From Glomus cerebriforme (taxonomy: Eukaryota > Glomeromycota > Glomeromycetes > Glomerales > Glomeraceae): a stretch of 64,000 nucleotides of DNA. Below the pieces are notes generated by a model. That model was given only the letters and a program-made list of their open reading frames with translations. It was not told the DNA's origin and did no database searches. Location: contig QKYT01000583.1 of the NCBI GenBank assembly GCA_003550305.1, positions 1-64,000 of the forward strand, written 5' to 3'. The position numbers were made by a program, and so were the translations under genes. Every line of letters begins with the position of its first letter. Within the stretch, counting starts at the first letter, position 1. Positions 40,887-54,700 of this stretch are shown here, piece by piece.

Positions 40887-41116
40887 TGTTGTAGCCCAAA
40901 CGTAACCATGTCCCAAATCCGAATTTGGATATCCCAAATCAAACTTGAACAATCCTATGTCCGAAATTTAACCATATCCCAAACCAAGTCAGTAAATTTC
41001 AAATATTTAACGTCTCAAACTACCATCTAAGACTGTGTTAGTCTGGGACAAGGTCAAGTTTCGAATATAAGGTTTTCCCAAGTTTGGTTTGGGAATGGTA
41101 AAGTTTGGGCCACAAT
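40887..41116. mobile_element. Inverted-repeat element with CCCAAA sub-repeats, about 230 bp
   Basis: The left arm, from TTGTAGCCCAAACGTAACCA, pairs with the complement of the right arm ending TGGTAAAGTTTGGGCCACAA, over about 60 bp with scattered mismatches. CCCAAA or its complement recurs about every 20-30 bp through the element. It has no protein frame of its own; the frames at 40830-41030 and 41007-41384 are shadows of the repeat. Confidence 0.6.
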
Positions 41117-42477
41117 AATAATAAACAATGAAATTAAAAATGTAGTATACTCTTATGTTTTTTAATCGGTCAAATAACCATTCGCTCGTGTAAAATTTCA
41201 TATTAACAACCAGTTGTATCCTTACCGTTCTAATAAATAATAAAATAATATTAAACGATATGCATAAGTTACTATTTAGTAGGATTACTCTTCGTAATAT
41301 ACATAGACCCAAGTATTTTTTAATAACGAAAGGATGAATTTTTATTGTTATTTTCAAAATTATGGATGAAAAAATTATTATCAAATTACTGGATGCTTAC
41401 TGGACGCTTACCAGACGAAAATTAGTAATAACAAATAAATAACATAAAAATTCAGTATTAGTTGTCTTCCAAATTTGTTTTTTTTGGAATAATTGAAATA
41501 TTGTAATCGGACAAACGTCAATAATGAAATCTATATATATATTTTATTGCATGATGGTAAAAAGCATTAAAATGTTGTGTAATAATTTCTTTGTCATTTA
41601 AAAAATATTAATTTCCGTAATTGACAATTTTAAAAAGGGAAGACCAAACTAAAGGTATTTGTTTTCTTAATGTCAAATAATTCAAAATAAAAATAAAAAC
41701 AATTAATTTGTATCGTATATCATTCTGCTACATTTCATTTGTTTCACAATGTTTCAAGTTTCAAAATGTTTTGTTTGTGATTTATACCGAGGAAAACTTA
41801 AAACAACTTAGATAATAACAATATAAAAAAGAACTTATGTAAGTACACAAGTACGGTATGTGTCTGAAAACGGAAATAATGCTAAAAAAAAAAAAAAAAT
41901 TTTTAAGTGGTTTCGGAAGAACCGGATGATGATCATTATATTCGTCAACCACCAAATATTTGTGTAATTTTCGTAGCCAATCAATAACCTGTCTGTATGA
42001 ATATTTTTTTTTTAATATAAGTGTACTTCATGCTTGAAACTACAAATAACATATTCGTTTTAGTCTTGTTCCACAATTCTATAACGATGCTATGTAATTC
42101 TTATAAGATCTACAAGTTAAAATGAGAAATACAGTATTTACGACATATTGTAAAAAATAAAAAGGAATATCCCGCAAAATTGTTTAAGGGATGTTGCAGC
42201 TTTTGAGTTTTATTTTTATGCTTATATTATGATGAATCATATTGTGTTTATTATTTAAATAAATTAAGACACACAATTAAAGACTTTGTCACGTGAAATT
42301 TGGTGTGCACGTGATATATCAAAAAAAAATTTGTCTCGGGAATAAATCATATATAAAGAACATCATAATTTTCGAAATAACATTGATAGTATTCGAAGCT
42401 CTTTACGTAGTTAATCAATATTTCACGTTAATATTTAAAAAGCTTTATTTAATGTAATAAAAAAAATACGCTACATA

Positions 42478-42511
<34 letters not shown>

Positions 42512-42702
42512 TCGAGATAAAATAAAATAAATTTTAAACTTAAAAAAATATTTAACATACTAACATAGCATATATATTGCTTATATTTTATCTTATTCTT
42601 AATTATCATATATATAAAAAATATATAGAACGAAATAAAAAATTCTTCATAAAAAAATAAAATTTATAAAATTCGAAAAAAAAGTAAAATAAGTAAAATA
42701 AA
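41117..42702. other. Region 3' of the membrane-protein gene
   Basis: No gene is seen. It holds a short direct repeat, TTACTGGATGC / TTACTGGACGC / TTACCAGACG, at about 41388-41416, two CACGTG sites (42290 and 42308) and a T28 run at 42481-42508. Confidence 0.35.
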
Positions 42703-43598
42703 CTATTGATAATATCCTCTTTTGTTTTCGGTATCGATAGTGACGAGATAAGAAAGAGCGATTAATACAATACATTTAATAGGCAAACTATTGCTTTGAG
42801 AATGCTCGAAATTATGATAACAGAACGCTGCCAAAACAGTCGTCAAGTTCCAATACATTACTAAGGTGAACATATTTATCGAATCTTTGGAATCAGGGCT
42901 TTTACGCAAAATTTGTATCAATCGAATCATAACGTAAGCATCGATGAGTGTATCGATGAATCCTAAAAGCATCAAATTCTCTTTATGTTCTGTTCCGTTA
43001 TTGCATATATTGAATTGATCGTTACTAACAGGAAAAATATTGATATGAGGATTTATTGAGAAAAGATATATAACCTGAAACGCACAAAAAAAAAAAAATA
43101 TTAATAAATTACTCTTCAAGTCTTAAATTCGAATTGGTAGGATCAAATTTATAAAATGCTTACGTTAAATATCACCCTAAGTACAAGTAATACAATGCTA
43201 GCCCAGGCATCGAATCTTTTATATTCATATTGCCTTATGAGCATTAAGCCGAATGTGGCCAATGATTGATTCATAAAGAAATTGGCGATCATCTGAACGT
43301 AACTTATTGTCTTGCACTCGTCCAAAGTCAAATCATTTCTCACATAAAAAAAAAACTCTATCATAAAATAAATTGTAATATTAACGTTAAATATAATCTT
43401 CAACACGGTTAAGTATTTATCACTACCAGCATGATAGAGAAAAAACGATTTTATAAAGTTATGAAGAGAAATCTGGAAAATTAATAAAATGTAAGTATAT
43501 AAAATGTGTATTTAAGTGAGTAGTTATTAAATTATTTAACTGACCATGCTCACGAAGCCGATGAAGAAAGTATCATACAACACTTTATAAGAGTCCAT
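42703..43598 (-). CDS. Multi-pass membrane protein of unknown function (244 aa)
   Basis: Three exons, 43545-43598, 43164-43472 and 42703-43074, all phase 0, with introns of 72 and 89 bp (GTCAGT and GTAAGC donors). The ATG is at 43596-43598 and the TAG at 42703-42705. The 244-residue product has six or seven hydrophobic helices, roughly at residues 8-26, 40-60, 73-97, 108-127, 155-175, 187-207 and 216-232. There is one possible N-glycosylation site (NNGT) in the loop between the fourth and fifth. There is no cleavable signal peptide apart from the first helix, and no catalytic or receptor motif that I recognise. A seven-helix receptor-like or transporter-like orphan fits; the exact family is unknown. 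The intact frame over three exons with good splice sites supports a live gene. Confidence 0.8.
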
Positions 43599-46500
43599 TA
43601 TCGAAGGTGTTAAGTTTTATTACGAGTGGCGAACGTACGAAAAAAAAATTGCGTTTATATTTTTTTATTTTTATTTTTTTAATTTTTTTTTTTTTTTTTT
43701 TTTTTGAAAAAAAAACGAAAAACGTAATTTGCAACTGACTAAAAAAATATAGCTGCTTATATATGTTATTGGATCAAGGTCACATTCTCAGAAGATTCTA
43801 TTTTCGTTTTATAAGCTATTATAATGATCTGAATCAACTTACGAATTTGGAAGTTAATTAATGCAATAGTTTATTTAAAGATCAAAGCTATATAAAAAAT
43901 TACAATTATTATATATTTAATAATAAATGTGAAAGAAAAAAATATATATTATAAAATATAGAATATATATCTCTGCATTAATCAATAATGTTTCGATTAT
44001 CAAAGGCGTAAAAGAAAAAAAAATAATCATCCAAATAGAACAAGTATGAAATCCTGCTTGATAAATCTTATTATGTAATAATAATATCAATCATAAGAAC
44101 GAATACAATGAAAAAATGTATTACAGAGTCTGCTTTTTGCGCGTTTCTTTTGTTCATTTTTAGAAGGTTTTTGTTCAAATGTTATTTGTAAATCAGACGT
44201 CTTATTATCTCAATTGTAAATTGTTCATTGGGCATATTAGGGAATATTAGGGGATACGTACATAAATAATATAAAGTATAATTACGGAATCTACTTTAGG
44301 CGTTTTTAACATTTGACTATCAAGTGAGTAAATTAAGTTTAGTTAGAAAGATTATTCTGATAAACCATTTAAATGGACGGGTACGAGACCTGTTATCACA
44401 GTCATATGCAGTAAATGTAATTATAATTGGTATATCAAAGAACGAATACAAAAATATAAGATGTATTACAGAATCAGAATCTGCGCGTTTTGTACCATTA
44501 AATATTTTTTGGTTAAATATTTTGGGGTGAATGATAAATTAATTGGTTTAATAAATTTATTACCAAGTTAGATGTACTATATCTTGTTATTAAAATAAAT
44601 CATTTAACCATATATATATTCAGTACTGCAGTACTACAATAATATACTGTACATATAATATATTATAATGAAGATAATGATTGTAAATAAAAAAAAAAAA
44701 GTATTAAGGAATTTCTTTTCCATTCTAAATACTGTTAAACAAATAGAACAAAAAAACCAAAATTCATATGAACGTATTAGTAGGATACTCTTTTGGTATA
44801 AATTAATCATCCTTTAATCTTAGTCATGTTATCATGTTATTATCTTACATATAAAGTAATTTTATTTATATTAAGAAACAATTACGCGTATATTTGGAGT
44901 ATATAGGAAAATCTTTTCCGGTTTATTACTCTGTTAAGCTTCTATTAAAAAGTGCAATGTCCCGTGACATTATGATTATCACTAGAAAATTCCACATATT
45001 ATTGATCATCTTGATCTTGATTTAAATGATGAACTTTTTCAAATTTAACATATACAGAAACGATACGTGGCACAGTTCAATATCGGATTTAAAGTCCTAT
45101 TCAAATATTATCAATTATCGAATTTGTTATTTACAAGTTAAATTAAAAGATATGAAGACGTTATTAATTGAATCATATAAAGTAATTATTATACGAAATA
45201 AGAAATTATGCAAAATCAATGCTTTTAAGAACCTTCATATTTTAAGTTTTTTTTTCATTCATTTTTTTTCATTGAAATAATTTTTTTTAAAAAAAAATCT
45301 CAGAAGGATCGATTAGTTTTAAATATTATTAATTTTTTTTCATTTTCTTTTCCAATAGATCATATTACGGCCGATAACTAGTTTTTTTTAATTAAAAGTA
45401 ATAATTATTTTTTACTTATCATTATTACCCTAATTAGGATTAATTAACTTTGATTGTTATATTTTTATACTAATTTTATAAAATTGAAACGATTTTGAAA
45501 ATTTTTTTTCGATGCACAAAAATGTTGTGTAAAAATCGGCTATAAGAATTTGGGATCGGCGACCGGGCGGCGTATACAATCATCAGGTTACACCATTGCC
45601 TAATGGAGGTTGAATGAACATTTCGCTAGGAGCGCAAACCTTAAAATAAATATTAACTCATATTTTTGATTTGAAACATGAAATGAAACCTCCGAATTCC
45701 TATTAAAAATAGGAAAATATGGCCGAAATATTTTGTGTTCAAACGATATTGACAGTATTTGACGAAAGAACGGAAGTTGAAATACGATAAAATATAAAGA
45801 AAAAAAATTATACACGGGAATCATAATAAATGTATCTTTTAAAAAAAAAAATAAGAATAAAATGAAAATAAAAATAAAAATAAATTCCTATTTTATTTTA
45901 AGTTCTGTTTAGTGATACAGATATTTTAATTTGAACCGATCTTCACCAGAATTTAATTAAACATGTGATCTAGTGCGTACCATATACCACATTATGATTG
46001 GTACAATTATCTTTGGACAAATATTCAAAGAATGTTTATCTGGTTGCCACATGGAAAGTTAAAATTAATTATTATTGCTTATTTGTTTATTATTTGTTTC
46101 ACATCTTTTATTTTTTCTTTTAACAATTTTAAAAATATCCATTGAAATTGTTTTGTTTGATGATCGATAGTGTTTGAGATTTATCCAAGACTATTTTTAA
46201 CGGTTTCGGTATATTCTTGTTTTTTTTGTAACGCTGTTAACAAAGACGCGTTTGTCCGGTGGAAATTTTTAAAAAATCCTAGCGTCTTAAAGTTGAAAAC
46301 TTGTATATAAAGACATGATAAATCCTTTGAAGACCGACAATTCAAATCAATTCAATCATAAAAAAAAAAAACATCTAATCATTCCTTTGAACTTAAAATT
46401 ATGATTCGTATTTTATTCGCGTGACAAGTTATTTTTTTTTTAAAAAAAAAAATCATTTTCATCCCAATGCCATATAAAAAAAAACAACACGCAACCTCTT

Positions 46501-48245
46501 TCAAAAATTGTGTTTAAGCTATTTCGATCAAACATTTTCTATATTCATTATTTAATGAAAATTTACTCCTTTGAATAAATTCTTTTATAAATTAGAATAT
46601 GATTTGTAAAATTTCACCTTAAGAAAGAAATTTTTACAAAAATTAATCATTTTTATAACACAAATTAGCAATAACGCTAACAAAAATTGTTTCACCCATA
46701 ATGAATGTCGATTTTCTATTTCTTCTAATAAAATCGATAAGGGTTTAAAAATTGATTGCTACGATTCCAAGATTCTAAAATGATCCCGGATATATGTCTC
46801 CGCCCCTTCCCCCCTGATTGTAAGAAGATTTTTGACAACAAAAATAAAGTCACACCATTAACCACATGGATTATACTAAACATTCAGAAGTCACAAAATT
46901 GATATCTTTGGTTTAAATATGTCTTATTTGGCAAGAATAAATAGATTTATCCTCATTTTTTTATATAGTTTTTAGCGTTAATTTTTATTTTTATTATTAC
47001 TTTTATTGGAAATAATAGAAGATGGATATTTATTATTGTTAAAATTATCATTATTATTATTATTGCAATTTTGAGTTGTAAAAATAACTAATTTTTGTAA
47101 ATTTTCTAAATTTGGTGAATTTTTCAATTTTTTTTTTCATATTCTATTTAATATTGGGATATTTATTCATTACTTTTTTTTTTTATTTATATTAAGCAAT
47201 TTTTATAAGAAATTCAATTAAGATTTATTTTTTTTTTTTAAGATTTTATTAGTAATAAAAGTTTATTCCTTTTTTTTTTGTTTATACTGCAAATTTATTA
47301 AAGATTTATATATTGTCTTTATTCTAAAATCTTTAAAATCAGTCTTCGTACAAAGCTCAGGAACCACTAAACCTCTTTTTTTTTTTTTTATGTTCATTAG
47401 TAAAGTTGAACAGGTAAAAATACGTAATTTAATTGCACGCGCGATTACATTCATTTGCACGTGAAATCGAAAGTCACGTGATTTTGGCTGATTTTTATAA
47501 TGCCTTAAGAAGGTTTTGGCCAGTATTAGTCATCTGAAGCAAAATCGATATCTGACGCACTCGAAGAAAAGAAATTTACAAGAATTGTGGCTATTTATAT
47601 ATTATACATTTATCGTAGTAGGAGCCAGAAATATAGTAAAATCATGTAAATCTTTTCTTTTTTAGACAATTTTTGGTAATGCAAGTCAGGATTTATGACT
47701 CATTATAGTATCTGACATTATCATAATTCCGGCCCTGAAAAATTGCGCACAGCTATCAACCTACCCCTATATATATATTTCTGGGTCCTATCGTAGTTAA
47801 TCTATTGGCAATGATTCACACAGCCTATCCACAGCCTATCACCAATTAAATGATTTTCATTATTGACAATGCCCAATGACTAATCGTTACATTCATCAAG
47901 ATATCAAGATCTGATGAATTCGATGGATTTTAGGACTCGGAACAGCACCATACCTGGAACAAAGTAAACAAAAATTCTACCATTCTTTGCCATTCAGTTA
48001 TTTCCAAAAAAAAGTGATCGATAACAATATCTTTGAAACTGATACTAAATACGTTAAATTTAAAGACTGCTCTATAAAAAATTTGGGAAACAACTCCGAT
48101 AAATGAGGTTTTATTCCGAAAAAACTCAGAAACGTGATCATTTTTCTGAAAATTTTATAAAACATGCTAAAAATTCCTTCAGTGTGTGATAAAAAATTAA
48201 AATTTTTTCAATTCATTATTTTTATTATTTAAAAAAATAAATAAA
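43599..48245. other. Gene-poor region between the membrane protein and member C
   Basis: No gene is supported. A diverged direct repeat lies at about 44090-44156 and 44432-44496 (AAGAACGAATACAA, then ATGTATTACAGA, then TGCGCGTTT). A T10A11 tract is at 46432-46452. CACGTG occurs twice near 47458-47480, within GCACGTGAAATCGAAAGTCA. The short frames at 44324, 45026, 45600 and 47263 show no protein-like pattern. Confidence 0.35.
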
Positions 48246-48695
48246 ATGAATAGTATTTTAGATCGTATGATAAATTATAATAACATATGTTCACTTCCTA
48301 GTAATACCTATGTGCAAAAACTTGCGAATCAAGCAAGAAATGGTGAAGGTGTTCTAATACTAACCGGAGAAGATTTAATGAAACGAAATATAGAACACGA
48401 AGCTCGTCAATTACAATTACATTATAATCAACATGATATTGATTCATTAACAAATGAATATTGGAACTCGCGTTTGACACTCTCTCAAAAAAATCGATTT
48501 ATAAACCTTGCAAAATATATAAACCAAATTCGTAATAATAAAACCATTGATCTAATTGTTCAAATAAATAGACCGCAAATTACAAATACTCCTTTTGAAT
48601 ACGCTTTGTTTAATGGAACAAGTTTTTATGATGACAAAATTACCGAATCCTCAATTTTACCTGCTGGATGTTCAAATTCTTCGTTATTTCCTTAA
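48246..48695 (+). CDS. Small-protein family member C (149 aa, long form)
   Basis: Function unknown. The single exon starts at ATG 48246 after AAATAAATAAA. Blocks in order: N-terminal motif MINYNNICSLPS (residues 8-19); a linker; a central helical block at 40-95 with LTGEDLMKRNIEHEARQL and EYWNSRLTLSQKNRFINLAK; and the C-terminal signature at 100-149 with IDLIVQI, QITNTPFE, FNGTSFY and SSILPAG...SLFP. The centre has the W-x-x-x-LT-x-x-x-K-x-x-F-x-x-LA spacing of HMG-box helices 2 and 3 but lacks the usual basic and aromatic N-terminal strand, so DNA binding is only a guess. It is the longest family member and intact. An imperfect hairpin (GTATCATG...CATGATAC) lies about 130 bp past the stop. 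Confidence 0.75.
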   Translation: MNSILDRMINYNNICSLPSNTYVQKLANQARNGEGVLILTGEDLMKRNIEHEARQLQLHYNQHDIDSLTNEYWNSRLTLSQKNRFINLAKYINQIRNNKTIDLIVQINRPQITNTPFEYALFNGTSFYDDKITESSILPAGCSNSSLFP

Positions 48696-50305
48696 ATGAA
48701 TTCATTAATGGAGACGAAGTATTTCTATCTCGCTTGCAATTCTGGTAATAATTAGAAAATAGAATTAGTTTATTACACGATATTTGTTTAAATTATCATT
48801 CATGCACAACTATGCATTAACGTATCATGATGCTGCCACATGATACCTTGTTTACTTATTTTGAATCATATTGTGCGACTGGTGTAATTTTTTATGTAAC
48901 TTTTATTATTAATAAATTAAACTTTAATTTGAAAGACCTTTAAAGTTTTTCCCTCTGTGAAACAAGTACAATATTATTTAAATAAAGTCACGCAATGAAG
49001 TAATGATTTCCCGTTCCGAAACCATGTTTAAGCTTTTTAATCCTATGATCGTGAGCATTCCAAAAATATGTTTATTTATTTCTAAAAAAGAAATTATAAA
49101 ATTGGCATTTTTTTAATTTACAATCTACAGTATTATCTATGCATCCCAAATTTGTTTATAGGACCCATGAAAGGATCTTTTGAAATAGTCATGCAGGATT
49201 TTACTGTTATTGTTTCAGAAAAATAAACTCTATAAACTCTATTCGATAAAAAAATCATATTTGGTCAGTGTAAAAGCATATTTTTAGCCTTTTGGCGCCA
49301 CTTTTAACTGATAACATGTTTTTCTTAACTTTTATAAACTTGATTTAAAATAAAAGAAGATAATGAGGATTCAGTATGGAGACTGAACAATTGAACATCA
49401 AGGAAAGGATATATCAAACAAATTGAAAGAGAGAGATTTCATAATTTTGTAGTACAGTCACGATTATTTTATTTACAATAATGATACCTATGATAACAAA
49501 GATACTATACGATATAATTTGGAGATCTCTTTGAATTATAAACAAATTGAATCCAATTTTAATGTACAGTAAGTTAACATATATAAAAGTTTTCGTCCCG
49601 CTTTATTAATTGAACTATTTTTATTTGATTGAAAAGTACGTGAATTAGAATCTATTTTTAATATTAATGGTGTCCAAATTTGTCCAAACTTGACCAATAA
49701 TGATTAGACTAGATAATTGATGAAAATTTAACGGCGTCATTTCACTTAAATGTATAGGCATTCTCGAACATGGATTAATCGCAATTAAGTACGCTTTATT
49801 TGAATATACAGTATAGTTTTTTCGATTATATATTTATCACTTTTAATACTCTTATCATATCATCGAGTACATTCATTACATTTAATAAAATATTTCAATT
49901 TCTTAATCAAAGGTAATTTTTCGAAGTTTTTATGTGTTTTTTTTTTAAAAAAAACATAACTCGAGTCACTGTAGACTTGATGATTTTTTTTTATTTTAAT
50001 AAAAAAGCCGATACCTACCAAAATATCCCAGTTCTAAAGTCAAAATCTAATCTTTTTTATTATTAAATTTTTTTTAATTAAAAAAGAAAAAAAAAAAAAG
50101 AATCTTTCTTCAAATAAAACATCTCTATTCTTTTTTTATGTTAAGAACAAATAAGAAATTTAATAAAATTGGATAAAACGAAACTATATAATGAATAGCG
50201 GAATTGCTTCTATGTCATCATTTTTGATTTTTAGCGTCTCTTAATTGTATAATAATTAAAATTCAAGCGGGAAATATACTGTACGAACTTTTTTATCGAC
50301 AATAA
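48696..50305. other. Intergenic region 3' of gene C
   Basis: AT-rich with no gene seen. It includes an imperfect hairpin at about 48822-48848 and T10A8 at 49937-49954. Confidence 0.35.
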
Positions 50306-50823
50306 ATACATCCAGTTTATAATGTCAGAGCTGTAACTCGTCATCGTTCTTTATTAATTGAACGTTGTGGATTGGAAGTTTTAGGGTGTCCGGTATTGTC
50401 GATTGATTTATTATTTCCTGATAAAAAATAGGTTTGTACATTTTATTAAGATTATTTAAATATTTTTTTTTCATAATATTTATTTGATTTGAGATGATCG
50501 ATTTTTATTACACATAAGATTACACCTAATTCATTCCTCCGGCCAAATAAACCATATTTATTTAACATTGATCAGAAATAAATTTTTAATTTAGCTTTTT
50601 TTTTTAATAAAACATACATAATTGCTATGTAAAAAAATTGGTGATTTGTTTTTATTTGATTTTCGCCAACAGATTGTTAATCAGTTGCCTCCAATACATC
50701 CAGTGTTGGGAAATTCAGTAAATAAATTCACGTGCTGATATTTGTGCTGTTCGACTTGCGTCTTTACACCTAAGAAAATGTCAGATTGTAAAATGTAAAC
50801 AGGAAATTATTTCCATTTTTTGA
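50306..50823 (+). pseudogene. Short coding relics, plus strand
   Basis: Two protein-like frames, closed by stops on both sides. The first is 50306-50431, with VTRHRSLLIERCGLEVLG and IDLLFPDKK; the second is 50722-50823, with RADICAVRLASLHLRKC. Their composition (Arg, Cys, Leu) differs from the surrounding Lys/Asn/Ile background. No splice pair joins them cleanly. They are probably remnants of one lost gene or element; family unknown. Confidence 0.25.
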
Positions 50824-51200
50824 CTACCAACATACAAATTACGTGCAATTTTAAATGACCTAGTGAACCCATTAGAAATGATGGTTTATCTAAGAACTGG
50901 ATGGCTTTCTGCAAAATGTTAAGAGTATCCAGGGGGTTATTATCTTTTATGGGGATTGCACTTTCAGGGCAAGACTTGTATAAATCAGAAATAACTCTCC
51001 ATAAAAGCAGATGAAATTCTGAATGTATTGAATAATTTGAATTAATTAATTTAAAAAGTCATTTCCATTATTATGATCGATTTTGGCATCAATAACCAGA
51101 ATCTCAAGTGATCAAGAATTACAGAAACAATTTTTAAACCTTTCTTACCGGTGGGCTATCCTAACACTGCAGACACTTTTTGCTTTCACTTACAATATCT

Positions 51201-51770
51201 TTATTGAGTTGATTGGTTATAATTATTGAGAAGAGGAAATTCTGTATCAAATGCCGGGCGTACCATTTCCTCATTTTCGTCGTAAATATCATTTCTAGTC
51301 AAGTTACGTGATAATATATTCGTAATCCTAAGTGATACTATAAAGTTTTTGCTGAAATAGTTTCGATTTTTTTGATTCCATAATTAATAAATTTGATTTT
51401 ATTTGATGTTTGATTAATTTGATTTTAGTAGGATCAATTCCTAAATTGGAATCTGGCTTACTATGCTGTAGGTGTGAAGCAAATATGGTATCAAAGTTAG
51501 TAGCTACGAGATGCAATGGACGGATATGATTTTCTATCCTTGTACATAGGGCATCATGTCTTGTTTCTACTTCAAACAATTGTTGATAAATGTCTTCTTT
51601 GTTGGATTATTATCAATGTTTCATTTTCAGGCCATTTAGCAATATCACATGCTTGGGTGAGATTAGGAATATTTACAAATTCTTTTAAAAAAAGATATCT
51701 CTAAAGAAATGCATAGCCATATTCAATAGTCTGTGACATTAACAAGCCTCCAGGAATTACACCATCACTA
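51201..51770 (-). pseudogene. Decayed protein-coding gene, frameshifted
   Basis: On the minus strand several frames in series read as protein. First DGVIPGGLLMSQTIEYGYAF (near 51700-51765), then EFVNIPNLTQACDIAKWPEN (near 51620-51685). After a frameshift near 51585 comes FEVETRHDALCTRIENHIRP to PDSNLGIDPTKIKL (51328-51579). After another shift comes LSRNLTRNDIYDENEEMVRP, ending at a stop at 51201-51203. At least two frameshifts and one stop interrupt the frame. I cannot name the family; origin from a repetitive element or a duplicated host gene is possible. Confidence 0.45.
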
Positions 51771-54700
51771 GTCTGTATCAAGAAGTCCTATTCCATCTAG
51801 CTTGTTTATCATTCTCATGATATATTATCAACAAGGTTATGGTTATATTCATAATAATTGTTGTGGATATTGTTATTGTACTAATATTGTCATGATCATG
51901 GATTCATGGTGATGTTATTTGGGGAATTAACTTGCTCTTCTGGATCTTTATACACATTCAATGCAATTTTGGTGAAATATGTGGCCACAAGTTAATATGG
52001 TATTTGCCTCTGGGAGTTATGAAAATATCTCTTTTTGTCACATTTCGCAAGTATTTGACTTTTGGTATAGTATCAGAATTTGCTCAGGATTTTAAAGATA
52101 ATTTTATAAGCAAATATTTTAGTTGAATCTAAGTATAGTTGTATATTAAAAGTTTTAGTTAGTTAATAAACTATATTTACAATCATTATATTATTATTCA
52201 GCTACCTTTTTATAGTCATTAATTATTTCTTTCTAAAAGTGTTGTTTTTTATTTAATGAAAAGAAAGGTACATAGCTGATTCCTAACAGTCCTTTACCAA
52301 TTAAGCACTTGAATTAAGGACTATGGGCTATGTACCAAGCATAATTCTCTATGAATCAAAACCATTCAGAAAATTTTTTAATACTGTGTAAGTTTATAAT
52401 TGCGCAATTTTATACTTAAAAAAATATTCCTGATGATGATATTGACCAGATGTTTATACTTATACTTTGCAAAAAAAAAGTAAAAACAAACATACCTTTT
52501 CCTTTAAAGAAATATAAGTATTTTGATTTAACAACTCTTCTGTTATATTTAGAAAGTGATGATATTAAGGCCAGTCCATGTTTGCAAATCAGCAGTTAGT
52601 AAAGTAGTAATGGTGTCAATGGATTAGTTAAAAGCTTAATGAGCTTTTGCTGAGAATTGTGATTTACTACTTTTCAGTTGTTGTGCTCATATTTACGACA
52701 GTTCGAAAAGAAGGAATTTAGAGATCTTAAATACAAAAAAAAATAAGGATTAACAAAATTGTTCAGCCCAATTGTTATCAAACAATTAACTTTTGTCAGT
52801 CCAACCATTATTGGAAAATAATAAAACAATACATCTTATATAAATATACACTTGATTAGTCTATATAACAATTACCTGTTTAATAATAGATTGAAATTTT
52901 ATTTATGAGTATTATTTGTCAAACAATACTATTCATTAAAATGTAATTGTATGAAATATAAATATATTTTGTAACATCAATTTCTATTTGTAATGCACAA
53001 TAATACAATTACAGTACTTTTTTAATCTAATAATAAAAAATTCAGGATTGTTTATTTATTTTTATCAAAAACTGGTAAATATAGTACATAATATGATGAT
53101 GAGTTTTATTTCAAATTCAATAAAGAAATAAATTTATTAGAGATGCCTTTATTATCGCATTATAAATAAACATATATTTTATTTCTAAAAAATAAATGTT
53201 TTTGTAAACCAAAAACTTAGAAATATAAAAATTAAGAGAATTGAAGTTCTTTTTCTAATTTCAGATTTCGAAACTTATTTTTAATCTATAAATATTAATT
53301 GCACCATAATTATTATATTTTTTTTTCTTTTTTGGCGTATCATGTCATTTCTAATTTGTCATATTAACTATTATTGTATCATATTTAGTTTGGACCAGTT
53401 TTGTTGAACAAACTAGTTAATATTTTTCCTTTTTATATTCATGGTGGGTAATTGTTATATTTTGGCATGAAATTTAAAAAAAGTACTTGCTAGTTATCTA
53501 ATTCGAAGTATAATCATCCTTTTGATCATATTACAGTTTTCCCTAATTAGTTTTGTTAATAACATAATAATTCGATGGTAATAAGTAATAACATAATTTT
53601 TTACCAAACCTGGAGTTTAAGATAAGGGTGCCTTTTAAAGAATATGATTTACGACTTTGTTAAGAAATAAATTAAATAATTTTGCAATGGTAAAGTTGGT
53701 TATACTTTCTTTTATTGAATTTATATTTTACTTTATTTTTTTTTAATAATAAACTAAAAGTTCTACCTATTGTATTTATTAATGAACCACTCATGCATTC
53801 TGAAAAGAGGGACTGAACGGTCTGAACCTAAAAAAAAAAAGAAAAAAATATATTAATAAATGTATTTAATAGATAAAAGTAACCATAGTCTTTAATGAAT
53901 CAATCAAAAAATGCCTACTTATCATTGTTAATTGTCCGGAGCGAAGCGGAGGACACTATATTTCTATATACACTGAAAAAATTTCTATCACGTGGGCTCA
54001 CAGCGTTCTCTGTCAAACCGTAACTTCCCCAGCGCGGAAATTGGCTAGCATTAATGAAATTAGCCATGTGACGAATAATATGTGACAAATATGATTTCAC
54101 ATACCAAAAAAAATCATAGATAGTAAAAATGAAAAGCGTCACCTACTATTCAACACGTAGGAGGATTATTGGTCACGTGACCGAGATTTTGATGACGCAA
54201 TACGCTAGGGATTGTCTAATATCACGCGATGAAACAAATGATTGGTTTTGTGGTTTCAGTTTATTTATAAATATTTAGAAATTTTCAATTTTATTTTTAA
54301 ATACGAAACAATTATATATTTTTTTATAAATAGATTTCTACATATAATTATATAATAAAAACAAGTAAACAACGTATTCAAAATATTATCTGGATGCTAT
54401 TTATACCACTGGATAGAAATTTATGTGCGAACACATATTGCTAATCTCAAAAAACAAAAATGCAAAATACATGTCATGGGAAAAAACAATATAAGCTGGG
54501 AACTTGAATTTATACTCTTTATATACTGTAATAAGGAACAAAAATGCAAGTATTGTTAAGAATAAAATATAAGTCACATGCGAAAACATTTCTTTTTTTT
54601 CATTTCAAAAATATTTTGAATGACCTTTGTTAAAATTTATAATATCAATGAACAATAAAGTTTATTATGCTTAGGTAATAGGTAATTTAGGTGATTAGGT

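Noticed and set aside
41007..41384. 125-codon minus-strand frame
   Set aside because: Its N-terminal half is AT-rich drift and its end is the arm of the CCCAAA element.
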